A DNA stretch of 13,839 nucleotides from contig JBFXEJ010000137.1 of NCBI GenBank assembly GCA_050180235.1, forward strand, positions 1 through 13,839, in the 5' to 3' direction. The notes beneath the pieces are model-generated. The model saw only the letters and a program-made list of their open reading frames with translations, was not told where the DNA came from and did no database searches. Each line of letters opens with the position of its first letter. The stretch's first letter is position 1. The position numbers and the translations under genes were made by a program. Of the stretch, positions 5,841 through 13,734 are shown one piece after another. This DNA is from JAABRU01 sp050180235 (GTDB lineage: Bacteria > Desulfobacterota > Desulfobacteria > Desulfobacterales > Desulfococcaceae).

Positions 5841-6445
5841 CTGCTCTTGGGGCTTTGCTGCAAACTTCCATTTACATGATTTCTTCTTCCCTGTTTTATC
5901 CGGCCCGCGTACTGCTGCTGGTGGCCTTTCTCTGGGTGGTGGTACTGGCCGGCGCGTTTTTTGCTGAATGGATGGAAAGAATCCGGCTGCCAAAATATCC
6001 GTCCGAGGCAATTCCCGGCCTTATTGTCAGCGGAACCGAATCCAAATCCATGCCCTGCAGGGTGAGAAAATATATTCAGAAACTCAGGGATCTGCTCAAT
6101 AGCGGAAAACCCACAGAACTGCAGATTGAAAATCTGATGCGGGATACGACTTTGAGAATGTGGAAATCTTTGGATCGCCTGCATATTCTGGTCAGAGTCG
6201 GGCCATCTCTGGGATTGGTCGGCACACTGATTCCCATGGGTACTGGACTGGCAGGACTGGGACAGGGCGATATGACACGTCTGTCTTCAGATTTGGTGGT
6301 TGCCTTTACAACAACGGTTGTGGGGCTTTCCACCGGCGTCGCGGCATTTTTTCTCTATGCGGTAAAACGCAGATGGGTTGAGGAAGACATCAAAAATCTG
6401 GAACTGGCAACCGAAGTGCTGGTCAATGGAGAAAGAAAGCAATGA
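5837..6445 (+). CDS. MotA/TolQ/ExbB-type proton channel subunit
   Basis: 202 residues. One membrane span lies near the N-terminus (about 22-43), then a cytoplasmic region of some 70 residues, then the paired spans diagnostic of the family: VGPSLGLVGTLIPMGTGLAG (about 121-140) and LVVAFTTTVVGLSTGVAAFF (about 153-172). The G-LGLVGT-IP-G pattern and the T-V-GL-TG-AA pattern match the conserved ExbB/TolQ pore helices. Such proteins use the proton-motive force to energise TonB-dependent receptors or other envelope machines. AAGGAG 6 nt before the ATG and the ATGA overlaps with both neighbours show a tightly coupled trio. The partner is most likely the following DUF2149-like protein in place of ExbD. 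Confidence 0.9.
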   Translation: MTALGALLQTSIYMISSSLFYPARVLLLVAFLWVVVLAGAFFAEWMERIRLPKYPSEAIPGLIVSGTESKSMPCRVRKYIQKLRDLLNSGKPTELQIENLMRDTTLRMWKSLDRLHILVRVGPSLGLVGTLIPMGTGLAGLGQGDMTRLSSDLVVAFTTTVVGLSTGVAAFFLYAVKRRWVEEDIKNLELATEVLVNGERKQ

Positions 6446-6804
6446 AATATTTCAGAACCGGACGCGGCAGCAATCATATGGATGCGCAGGACAGGGGCGA
6501 TGATGATCCCCTGACCGGCATTGCCAATCTCTTTGATCTGAGTGCTGTGTTTATTGTGGGGCTGATTGTCATGATGTTCACGGCCTATCATCTCAATGAT
6601 CTGTTCAGTGAGAAAAGCAGTCTGACCATTATGAAAAAAGCGGAAAACGGAGAGATGGAAATTATCACCAAAGAAGGGCGCAAAATCAGCGCGGTCAGAG
6701 TCAGCGGTGAGACAGCCAAAGGCAAAGGAACCCGTCTTGGCGTGGCATACAAACTGGAAGACGGATCCATGGTGTATGTACCGGAAAATTTGTCTGAACC
6801 ATGA
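6442..6804 (+). CDS. DUF2149-like single-span protein, ExbD-like partner
   Basis: 120 residues: a cytoplasmic N-terminus, one membrane span (about 33-50, LSAVFIVGLIVMMF) immediately preceded by Asp32, and a soluble periplasmic domain of about 65 residues rich in beta-strand-forming sequence (ending YKLEDGSMVYVPE). The DDPLTGIANLFD lead-in and size match what I know of DUF2149 proteins, which accompany ExbB-like and CobN-like genes. The aspartate at the start of the span sits where ExbD, TolR and MotB carry their proton-channel Asp, so a stator role is a reasonable inference. The start overlaps the previous gene (ATGA) with GGAGAAAG upstream. The last codons and stop are embedded in the 29-bp dispersed repeat, so the terminal residues may differ from relatives. 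Confidence 0.82.
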   Translation: MKYFRTGRGSNHMDAQDRGDDDPLTGIANLFDLSAVFIVGLIVMMFTAYHLNDLFSEKSSLTIMKKAENGEMEIITKEGRKISAVRVSGETAKGKGTRLGVAYKLEDGSMVYVPENLSEP

Positions 6805-6815
6805 TTCACAGGATT
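6787..6815 (+). repeat. 29-bp dispersed repeat, copy 2, containing the DUF2149 stop codon
   Basis: Identical over 29 bases to the reverse complement of 2212-2240. The last codons of the preceding gene (LSEP, stop TGA at 6802-6804) fall within it. Confidence 0.75.
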
Positions 6816-6823
6816 TCCGGGAT

Positions 6824-6895
6824 TGGACAGTATTTGATATAATATCAGTCCTGTCCGGAGTGCAAAAATTAAGCGGAGCGGTTTTTTGCATTCCG
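6824..6895. repeat. Two adjacent hairpins between the DUF2149 and receptor genes
   Basis: Hairpin 1: GGACAG (6825-6830) and CTGTCC (6850-6855) enclose TGATAT-A-ATATCA. Hairpin 2: CGGAGTGCAAAAA (6856-6868) pairs with TTTTTGCATTCCG (6883-6895) with one G/T wobble. Fragments of both recur at the right end of the window (GATTGGACAGTATT near 13821, GGAGTGCAAAAAT near 13561), so they are probably dispersed repeats. They could also stabilise or partly terminate the operon transcript ahead of the receptor gene. Confidence 0.6.
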
Positions 6896-6970
6896 CATTG
6901 TATAAAACCAATGGTAACTCGTTATAAAACAAAGGATTATTTTTTATCAAAGAATGAAAAAGGAGAGAAA

Positions 6971-8863
6971 ATGCTGAACAAATTTTCAGGAAAAAATCTG
7001 GTGTTTGCAGCAGTGATACTTGCAGCAGGCATGGCAGTCGCAGAGGAGGAAAAACCTGTTTCTCTTGAAACCATTACCGTGACAGCGGAACGCTTTCCGG
7101 TCAAGGAAAAGGAAACGCCCCATTTTGTCACTGTGATTTCTTCTGAAGAACTCACAGAAACCGGGGCAAACAACCTGGTGGATGCCATGAACAGGGCAGG
7201 CGGATTTGCCTACAAAGCCTATGCTCCGCTGGGAATTTCCCACGGCGGAATGAACAGCTCCCTCAGCATTCGCGGGGTCAAGGACGGGGAACTGATTCTC
7301 ATCAACGGATCGCCGATTCAGGGCGCAGCCGGACATGCCTATGACCTTAACACCATTCCGCTGGATCAGATTGAGCGCATTGAAATTCTCAAGGGTGCGG
7401 CATCCACGCTTTACGGCGCGGATGCCATGAGCGGTGTGATCAACATCATCACCAAAAAAACCCGGAAGGAAAAGGCATTCAAAGCAGCAGCGGAATTCGG
7501 CACAGAATCTTATCAAAATCACAGTGTTTCCGCTATTCTTCCCGATGTGAATATCGGCTTCAACTGGCAGCATCTGGGAGATCAGGAAGAGATTTCACGC
7601 AGTTTTTCCAAAAAGTACCGCTATGATTTGGAAGCATCTGACAAATATTGCTGGAATTTCAATGCCAGCCTGTTTGAAAATCTGCATCTGGATTATCTGG
7701 GATCTTTTTATGAAACCGGTTTTCAGAAAGTGTATGACAGTCCTGCAAAGCCTTATGAGGGAACTGAACAGGAGCATTCCAAAAATTTTGCCAATTTAAG
7801 ATATGAAACACCTGCATTCAAAGCCAAAATTTTCGGCAATTATGATGAAATGCAGCGCCAGTTGTATACCACTCCGACAGACCCGGAAAGCAAAAACAAA
7901 AATTACAATTACGGTGCAGAAGGCGATTACAAGATTGATGCAGCAGGATGGCAGATCACCGGCGGCGCGGACTGGATCTATCGCGGTGCGGATTACAATA
8001 CCCAGTATGGAAAACACCATCGCAATGATTATTCCCTGTTTGCACAGGTCAAAAAAACATTTTGGGAACGCGCGGAAGTCACTGCTGGCATACGGGATCA
8101 GTTCATTGACGGCGAATCCGGAACCGATGACTATGAAAAATTTCTTCCCAGTCTGGGGCTGAGCTGCAAACTTACAGACAAAATGAATTTTTTTGCCAAT
8201 GCAGGCAAAGCCTTTCGTGCGCCGACCTTTAACAACCTGTATTATAAAAGCGATTTTATGGTCGGAAATCCGAATCTTGGACCTGAACAGGGCTGGACTT
8301 ATGAAAGCGGTGTGAAATATGATCTTGATTTCCTTCGTCTGCGCTTTTCCGCTTTTTACATGACCTATGAGGACAAAATTGAAATTGACAGAAGCAAAGG
8401 TTATCCGCAAACCTATTTCAATGCCGGAGATTATGACAGCAAAGGCATTGAATGGGAAGCCGGGCTGCATCCATTTGTCCGGCAGAATGGATGGATGCAG
8501 AATATTTCTCTTTATTTTTCAGGATACTGGGCAGATCCCACGGCTGATGATACTGATGGGGAGGAATATCAGGCAGGCCCCAAACTGCAGACCAGTCTGG
8601 GCCTTGAATATCTCAGTGATGCCATAACACTTGATCTGAACTGCCAGATACTTTCAGCCCGTGAACGGGAGCTGGACAGCAATGCCGTGCTGAATTTTTA
8701 CAGCAAATACAGGCTGTGGAAAGGGTATCTGACTTTTTCTGCGGATAATCTTTTTGATGAAGAGGTTCAGGTGACAGGCGATATGTCCGCAGATGCCAGC
8801 AATCAGTACGTGTATTACGAACTCGGACGGATTTTCAAAGCTGGGTATGAAATCAGGTTTTAG
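6971..8863 (+). CDS. TonB-dependent outer membrane receptor, probably for a corrinoid
   Basis: 630 residues from ATG 6971, chosen for the AAGGAGAG site 4 nt upstream and the signal peptide that follows (hydrophobic 10-20, cleavage near AVA/EE at 24/25). A TonB-box-like ETITVTAE lies at 33-40. The plug domain covers about 45-160: SIRGVKDGELILINGSPI, then IPLDQIERIEILKGAASTLY and GADAMSGVINIITKK. The remainder is a 22-strand-type barrel ending in the expected aromatic residue (GYEIRF). The barrel carries the FRAPTFNNLYY and GNPNLGPEQGWTYE motifs usual in siderophore/BtuB-class receptors. Substrate is inferred from the upstream B12 riboswitch and the CobN-like neighbour: a cobamide or related tetrapyrrole. 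The stop codon TAG is the start of the inverted-repeat element at 8860-9001. No tonB gene is in the window. Confidence 0.93.
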   Translation: MLNKFSGKNLVFAAVILAAGMAVAEEEKPVSLETITVTAERFPVKEKETPHFVTVISSEELTETGANNLVDAMNRAGGFAYKAYAPLGISHGGMNSSLSIRGVKDGELILINGSPIQGAAGHAYDLNTIPLDQIERIEILKGAASTLYGADAMSGVINIITKKTRKEKAFKAAAEFGTESYQNHSVSAILPDVNIGFNWQHLGDQEEISRSFSKKYRYDLEASDKYCWNFNASLFENLHLDYLGSFYETGFQKVYDSPAKPYEGTEQEHSKNFANLRYETPAFKAKIFGNYDEMQRQLYTTPTDPESKNKNYNYGAEGDYKIDAAGWQITGGADWIYRGADYNTQYGKHHRNDYSLFAQVKKTFWERAEVTAGIRDQFIDGESGTDDYEKFLPSLGLSCKLTDKMNFFANAGKAFRAPTFNNLYYKSDFMVGNPNLGPEQGWTYESGVKYDLDFLRLRFSAFYMTYEDKIEIDRSKGYPQTYFNAGDYDSKGIEWEAGLHPFVRQNGWMQNISLYFSGYWADPTADDTDGEEYQAGPKLQTSLGLEYLSDAITLDLNCQILSARERELDSNAVLNFYSKYRLWKGYLTFSADNLFDEEVQVTGDMSADASNQYVYYELGRIFKAGYEIRF

Positions 8864-9001
8864 GTGATTTCCATTAATGATTATACCGTTTTTCGTAGGG
8901 TGGGCACGGCTTTTTGTGCCCACCGTTTCAGCAGGACGGCGGGCACAAAAAGCCGTGCCCACCCTACAATGATGGTACATTTTTTCATGGAAATCGCCTT
9001 A
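8860..9001. mobile_element. 142-bp inverted-repeat element (copy C type) containing a 27-bp perfect hairpin
   Basis: The ends TTAGGTGATTTCCAT (8860-8874) and ATGGAAATCGCCTTA (8987-9001) are inverted repeats with two differences and share the AGGTGATTT terminus of the 107-bp elements. The centre is different: a 27-bp perfect inverted repeat, 8895-8921 with 8941-8967, beginning GTAGGGTGGGCACGG, with a 19-nt loop. That arm is the same family as the 50-bp tandem repeats at 1894-2043. The receptor gene's stop codon TAG (8861-8863) lies within the left end. Confidence 0.72.
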
Positions 9002-9040
9002 ATCCTGAAACGCATACTGCCGGACAAAAAAATTATTGGT

Positions 9041-9261
9041 CACGAATTGCACTAATCAGATGAAAACAATGACTGCAAATTCTTGTTATTCGTGTCATTC
9101 GTGGCTGATTCAATAAAACCGTTTCAAAAAATTGTCCGGCAAATATTGGCCACGAATGACACGAATTGCACGAATCTGATGAAAACAATGTCTGCAAAAT
9201 TCGTGTCATTTGTGTTATTCGTGGCTGATTCAATAAAACCCTTTCAAAAAATTGTCCGGCA
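9041..9261 (+). repeat. Two direct copies of a ~100-bp repeat upstream of the cobN-like gene
   Basis: CACGAATTGCACTAATC at 9041 through TTGTCCGGCA at 9141 is repeated at 9160-9261 with few differences; both contain ATTCGTGGCTGATTCAATAA and CAAAAAATTGTCCGGCA. An inverted fragment (CATACTGCCGGACAA, 9012-9026) faces the second copy's end. CACGAATGACACGAAT is a recurrent junk-like motif. Short open frames here encode the same peptide twice and are not genes. No gene is seen in 8864-9354. Confidence 0.8.
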
Positions 9262-9354
9262 GTATGCCCGAAACGATAAATTCCACGATAAGTTATTGAT
9301 ACTGCTATTTTTTTCCTTCAAAACCCGAACATTTGAATTTTGAAGGAAAATCTG

Positions 9355-12300
9355 ATGGATTTCAGAGGATTTGAAAGCATGGGACGAAAAATTTCATTTT
9401 TTGGAAACAGCATAACATGTTATGCGTATGCCGTAATGGGGCTTCTGCTGCTTTCGGCTCCGGCAAATGCGCAGATGCAAAGCATTGGTCTGTTTGTGGG
9501 AGATGTGGATGCCTATGTCTGTATCCGGGCTTTGGAATCGGAAAATATGCCCAATGCCGAAATTCGGATCTTCACGAAAGCAGACACCGGGACCAAAGAA
9601 ATGCGTGCCTTTGTCACACACATGGATGCGGCAGTGGTGGATATTATGCAGGACAATCCTGCGGACTGGCTGCTTGAAAACCGGGCAATCATCAATCCCA
9701 AAGCCAAAATATATGCGGTCAGGGGATCAAGTCATACGCAGGATTTTCTGGATGCCGGGTTTGTCATGGACAAAACTGTTCACACCTATTACAGTTTCAC
9801 TTCTGCTGAAAACCTTGCCAACCTGATTCGCTTTATCGCGGATCAGGATCTGGGCATTTCCACTGCATACGAGCCGCCCACAGTGCCGCCGGACAATGCG
9901 CTGTATCATCCCGATGCTCCCAAATTGTTTTCCGGCATTGACGAATATATGACATGGTATAAAGCCTCCGGGAAGTTTCAGCCGGATAAGCTGTGGAATG
10001 TATCCATTATTTTTCCCACCTTTGCACTGGATGGCAAGAAAACACCGCTGGATGCCCTGATTCGGGAATATGAACGCATGGGCATCAATACGGTCTGCTG
10101 GTTCAGAGAAATGAAAGATCGGGATAAAAATTTGGAAGAACTGCTTTTTTCCAAGCATCTGTCCGGCAGGATCGGTTCCATCACCGGATTTGATTTCAAA
10201 TTTTCCTCCACTTTGACCGGCCGCCTTTCGGAGATTCTGCAAAAAGCCGATGTTCCGGTGCTGAATGCCCAGTATCTTTTTTTCCATACTGGAGAAGAAT
10301 GGCTGGCATCACCCCAGGGCGTTTCTCCGGCAGATATGACCATGCAGTTTTCCACACCTGAAATTTCAGGACTGATTGAACCTTCGGTCATCGGTGTCAA
10401 GGAACTGGCAGCAATACCGCAGCAGAATATCAAATCATACATTTATGTGCCGGTGCAGCCGCATGTGGAAATCCTGGCGCGCCGTGCGGCAAAATGGCAC
10501 GCGCTGAAGCAGAAAGCCAATAAGGATAAAAAAATTGTGCTGGTGTATTACAATCACGGCGCGGGCAAGGAAAATATCGGCGCGAGCTATCTCAATGTGT
10601 TCCGCAGCATTGCAGAAATCATCCAAAACCTGAAACAGCAGGGTTACAGGGTTAATGGCAATTTCAGCGAAGACAAAATCATGAATCTGCTGATAAAATC
10701 CGGGCGCAATATCGGATCGTGGGCCCCCGGAGAACTGGACGCGCTGCTTGCCGAAGGAAATGCCGCGTTTGTGGAAATGTCGGATTACCGGAAATGGCTG
10801 GCTGAAACACCTGCTGATTTTCAGGAAAAAGTGGAAAAAGACTGGGGAAAGCCGGAAGCATCCAAAATTATGGTCAAAGACGGACGCTTTGTGATTCCCT
10901 GCATCCGGCTGGGAAATCTGACGCTGGTGCCCCAGCCGGTGCGGGGCTGGAGCGATGATCCGGACAAACTCTATCACAGCACGGTGTTGTATCCGCATCA
11001 TCAGTATGCCGCGTTTTATTTCTGGATGCAGAAAATCATTCAGCCCGATGCCATGATCAGTCTGGGAACACACGGCACACACGAATGGCTGCCCGGCAAA
11101 CAGGCAGGCATGACATGGCAGTGTGCGCCCGAAGTGCTGATTGGCGATATTCCCAGCCTTTATCCCTATATTGTGGATGATGTGGGCGAAGGCATTCAGG
11201 CAAAACGCCGGGGAAGAGCCGCGATTATTGACCATGCCACGCCGCCGTTCAGACGGGGCGGAACTTATGCGGATTACACGCTGCTGGCATCGCTCATCAG
11301 CGAATACGGGGCTTCGCCTTCGGAAAAAATTCAGGAAGCAAAACTGGAGCGGATTCGGGAAATGACAACCCGGCTCGGACTGGACAAAGATTTGGATATT
11401 CAGGAAGTGAATCAGGACAGTCTGGAAAAGCTCGAACATTATCTTCTGGAATTGAAAACGCAGATGATTCCTTACGGGCTGCATACCTTCGGGAAATCTG
11501 CGCCGGACAGTGAACTGATGGAAACCGCAGAGGCAATTGCGGAAAAAGGCGACAAACCGGCTGCATTTTATCACAAACAACTGCGGGACTGCGGAATCTC
11601 GGAAATGTCGGGCCTGATTCGCGGATTGTCCGGCGGCTATATTCCATCTGCAAGCGGCAATGATCCTATCCGCAACCCGGAAAGTCTGCCTACCGGAAAA
11701 AATTTCTACGCGTTTGATCCGGAAAAAACACCGTCCAAAGAGGCTTGGGAAAACGGAAAAAAAGCTGCACAGGAATTGATTGACGCGTACCGGAAAAAGC
11801 ATGACGGCAAATATCCGGAACAGGTCGGCGTGATTCTGTGGTCAGTGGAAACCATCCGGGATGAAGGCATCAACACGGCAACCGCGCTGTATCTGATGGG
11901 CATGAAACCGGTCTGGGATCATCGGGACAAGGTCAAAGACGCAGTGCCGATTCCGGGTTCTGAACTGAATCGCCCCAGAATTGATGTGCTGCTGCAGATG
12001 TCAGGACTGTTCCGGGATACCTTCCCCACCGTTGCGCTTTTGCTTGACAAAGCTGTGAAAAAATCTGCGGCCATGACAGATATTGAAAATTATATCCGAA
12101 AACATTCCCAGGAGTTGGAAAAGAATCTGAGCAAAGAGGGATATTCTGCCGAAGACGCCAAAAAACTTTCGCTGGTCAGACTTTTCAGCGCGCCGCCCGG
12201 AGCCTATGGCACAAAGGTGGATAATTTTGCCGGAGCCAGCGGTCTGTGGGATAATGATGATATTGTTGCAGAACAGGGATTTATCAAAATGCAGTCTTTT

Positions 12301-13341
12301 GGCTATTCCTCTGAGATTTGGGGACAAAGCCTGACGCCGACCTATCGTCAGCACCTGAAAACCACTGATGCCACGATTCATACGATTTCATCCAATCTTT
12401 ACGGCACAATGGACAATGATGACATGTTTCAGTATCTGGGCGGACTCAGCATGGCAGTCCGAAAAGAATCCGGCAAAAACCCGGAAGTGTTTATTTCCAT
12501 GCAGCAAACATTGGGTGAGGGTCATGTGGAACCGCTGGCAGCAACACTGGGCCGGGAAATGCGAACCCGTTATCTCAATCCCGAATGGATCAAAGGCATG
12601 AAAAGGGAAAACTATGCGGGTGCAAGAGAAATGTCCGAATTTATGGAAAATATGTGGGGCTGGCAGGTGACAGCACCTGATGCGGTGGACAAAGCCAAAT
12701 GGGAGCAGACCTTTGAGGTGTATGTGGAAGACAAACACGGGCTGGAAATGAAAGAATTTTTCAAGCAGAAAAACCCTGCGGCGTATCAGTCCATGACAGC
12801 AAGGATGCTGGAATCGGTTCGCAAAGGATACTGGGCGCCAAGCGAAGAGGTCAGACAGAAGCTGGCTGCGGAATATGCCAAAAGCGTGGCAGAAAGCGGC
12901 ATTGCCTGCTGCGATCATATCTGCGGCAATCCCATGCTCAATCAGATGGTTGCAGATATTATTTCCATTCCGGGCATTGTGCCTTCCAAAGTGGCAGAGC
13001 AGTTCAAAGCCACTTTGGAAAAAGCCACCGGTTCCCCATTGGCAGCGCAGGTTGAGGCACGCGCGCAACTGCTTGAATCACTGAACAGAAGTGCGGCAAC
13101 AGATCCGAAAAAAAATCCGGAAAATATTGAAAAACAAAGCGGCAAAGCTGCTGATGCTGCTCATACGGTGCAGGGTTATCGGATGGAAAAAGTGCAGCAG
13201 CCTGAAAACCATCCGGATATGAAAAAATTTTCCGGCATTCAGTGGTTTGCCGCCCTGTTCCTTCTGCTGCTGGCCATGCTGTTTACTGCCGGAACCCATA
13301 TTCACAGCAAAGCCATGCTTCCGTTTCAGGGCCGGGAGTGA
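9355..13341 (+). CDS. cobN: CobN-family (cobaltochelatase/HmuS-like) protein, secreted and membrane-anchored
   Basis: 1328 residues from ATG 9355, preferred over an upstream TTG because AAGGA lies 7 nt before it. CobN-family hallmarks: HGTHEWLPGK at residues 573-582, the surrounding YFWMQKIIQPDAMISLGTHG, VGVILWSVETIRDEGINTA, RIDVLLQMSGLFRDTFPTVA, and GAYGTKVDN with SEIWGQ. Near the end is a cysteine cluster CCDHIC (C1185, C1186, C1190) before GNPMLNQMV. CobN is the large subunit of cobalt insertion into the corrin ring; homologues include magnesium chelatase H and the Bacteroidota haem dechelatase HmuS. Two features argue against a cytoplasmic chelatase: a signal peptide (YAVMGLLLLSAPANA, cleavage near 39/40) and a C-terminal membrane span (about 1296-1316) followed by a short tail. 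No CobS/CobT or ChlD/ChlI partner is nearby. Periplasmic metal removal, insertion or corrinoid binding coupled to the preceding receptor and ExbB-like proteins is inference. A 491-bp repeat-filled gap separates it from the receptor gene. Confidence 0.92.
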   Translation: MDFRGFESMGRKISFFGNSITCYAYAVMGLLLLSAPANAQMQSIGLFVGDVDAYVCIRALESENMPNAEIRIFTKADTGTKEMRAFVTHMDAAVVDIMQDNPADWLLENRAIINPKAKIYAVRGSSHTQDFLDAGFVMDKTVHTYYSFTSAENLANLIRFIADQDLGISTAYEPPTVPPDNALYHPDAPKLFSGIDEYMTWYKASGKFQPDKLWNVSIIFPTFALDGKKTPLDALIREYERMGINTVCWFREMKDRDKNLEELLFSKHLSGRIGSITGFDFKFSSTLTGRLSEILQKADVPVLNAQYLFFHTGEEWLASPQGVSPADMTMQFSTPEISGLIEPSVIGVKELAAIPQQNIKSYIYVPVQPHVEILARRAAKWHALKQKANKDKKIVLVYYNHGAGKENIGASYLNVFRSIAEIIQNLKQQGYRVNGNFSEDKIMNLLIKSGRNIGSWAPGELDALLAEGNAAFVEMSDYRKWLAETPADFQEKVEKDWGKPEASKIMVKDGRFVIPCIRLGNLTLVPQPVRGWSDDPDKLYHSTVLYPHHQYAAFYFWMQKIIQPDAMISLGTHGTHEWLPGKQAGMTWQCAPEVLIGDIPSLYPYIVDDVGEGIQAKRRGRAAIIDHATPPFRRGGTYADYTLLASLISEYGASPSEKIQEAKLERIREMTTRLGLDKDLDIQEVNQDSLEKLEHYLLELKTQMIPYGLHTFGKSAPDSELMETAEAIAEKGDKPAAFYHKQLRDCGISEMSGLIRGLSGGYIPSASGNDPIRNPESLPTGKNFYAFDPEKTPSKEAWENGKKAAQELIDAYRKKHDGKYPEQVGVILWSVETIRDEGINTATALYLMGMKPVWDHRDKVKDAVPIPGSELNRPRIDVLLQMSGLFRDTFPTVALLLDKAVKKSAAMTDIENYIRKHSQELEKNLSKEGYSAEDAKKLSLVRLFSAPPGAYGTKVDNFAGASGLWDNDDIVAEQGFIKMQSFGYSSEIWGQSLTPTYRQHLKTTDATIHTISSNLYGTMDNDDMFQYLGGLSMAVRKESGKNPEVFISMQQTLGEGHVEPLAATLGREMRTRYLNPEWIKGMKRENYAGAREMSEFMENMWGWQVTAPDAVDKAKWEQTFEVYVEDKHGLEMKEFFKQKNPAAYQSMTARMLESVRKGYWAPSEEVRQKLAAEYAKSVAESGIACCDHICGNPMLNQMVADIISIPGIVPSKVAEQFKATLEKATGSPLAAQVEARAQLLESLNRSAATDPKKNPENIEKQSGKAADAAHTVQGYRMEKVQQPENHPDMKKFSGIQWFAALFLLLLAMLFTAGTHIHSKAMLPFQGRE

Positions 13342-13377
13342 AATTCAGCAGTTCAGGCGGTTCCGGATACGGACCTT

Positions 13378-13396
13378 CACCGGCATGATGCCGGTG
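13378..13396 (+). terminator. Hairpin after the cobN-like gene, possible terminator
   Basis: CACCGGCAT (13378-13386) and ATGCCGGTG (13388-13396) form a perfect 9-bp inverted repeat with one central base, 37 nt after the stop codon. No T-run follows, so it may be a rho-dependent end, an mRNA-stabilising hairpin or simply a dispersed palindrome. Confidence 0.4.
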
Positions 13397-13400
13397 CCTA

Positions 13401-13734
13401 ATACCAATTCGCTATTGAATTTATACAATAAAGTGAGTTGTTTCCTCTGTGTTCTCTGTGGGAAACCGAATGATAAGTATACTTTCAATGGAGAATCGGT
13501 ATAATACCGATTCTCCATTGACCTGATACAATCTGCAGTCCCGCCCCGGACTGATCCGGAGGAGTGCAAAAATAGACATCCTGCAAAACTAAAGTCATAT
13601 TCCCGGTTATTGCAATAAATCATCTTTTTCTGAATTTTCCGTCTTTAAGCAGCATTTTTCATAGTTCTTTTTTCAATTTTCATATTAACCAGCCCGGCTG
13701 TTATATTTGTTTTTATACCAATTCTCTATTGTAA
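13401..13734. repeat. Cluster of ATACCAATTCTCCATTGA-family repeats, including an 18-bp palindrome
   Basis: Copies at 13401-13418 (ATACCAATTCGCTATTGA) and 13717-13734 (ATACCAATTCTCTATTGT), plus two copies head to head: TCAATGGAGAATCGGTAT (13485-13502) and ATACCGATTCTCCATTGA (13504-13521) are exact reverse complements around one base. The reverse copy continues into GTATACTTA as in the copies at 2515 and 2857. No gene is visible in 13342-13839. An ATG at 13808 opens a frame at the very edge, but too little is present to judge. Confidence 0.75.

Noticed and set aside
6707..6970. N-terminal extension of the TonB receptor frame upstream of 6971
   Set aside because: The signal peptide and AAGGAGAG ribosome site place the start at 6971; the extension would overlap the DUF2149 gene and run through hairpins.
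9083..9343. 86-residue frame upstream of the cobN-like gene
   Set aside because: The peptide is duplicated (VADSIKPFQKIV twice) because it translates the tandem DNA repeat.
10435..11802. 455-residue minus-strand open frame inside the cobN-like gene
   Set aside because: It is an antisense shadow of a long, well-conserved CobN coding sequence, with no domain or ribosome site.
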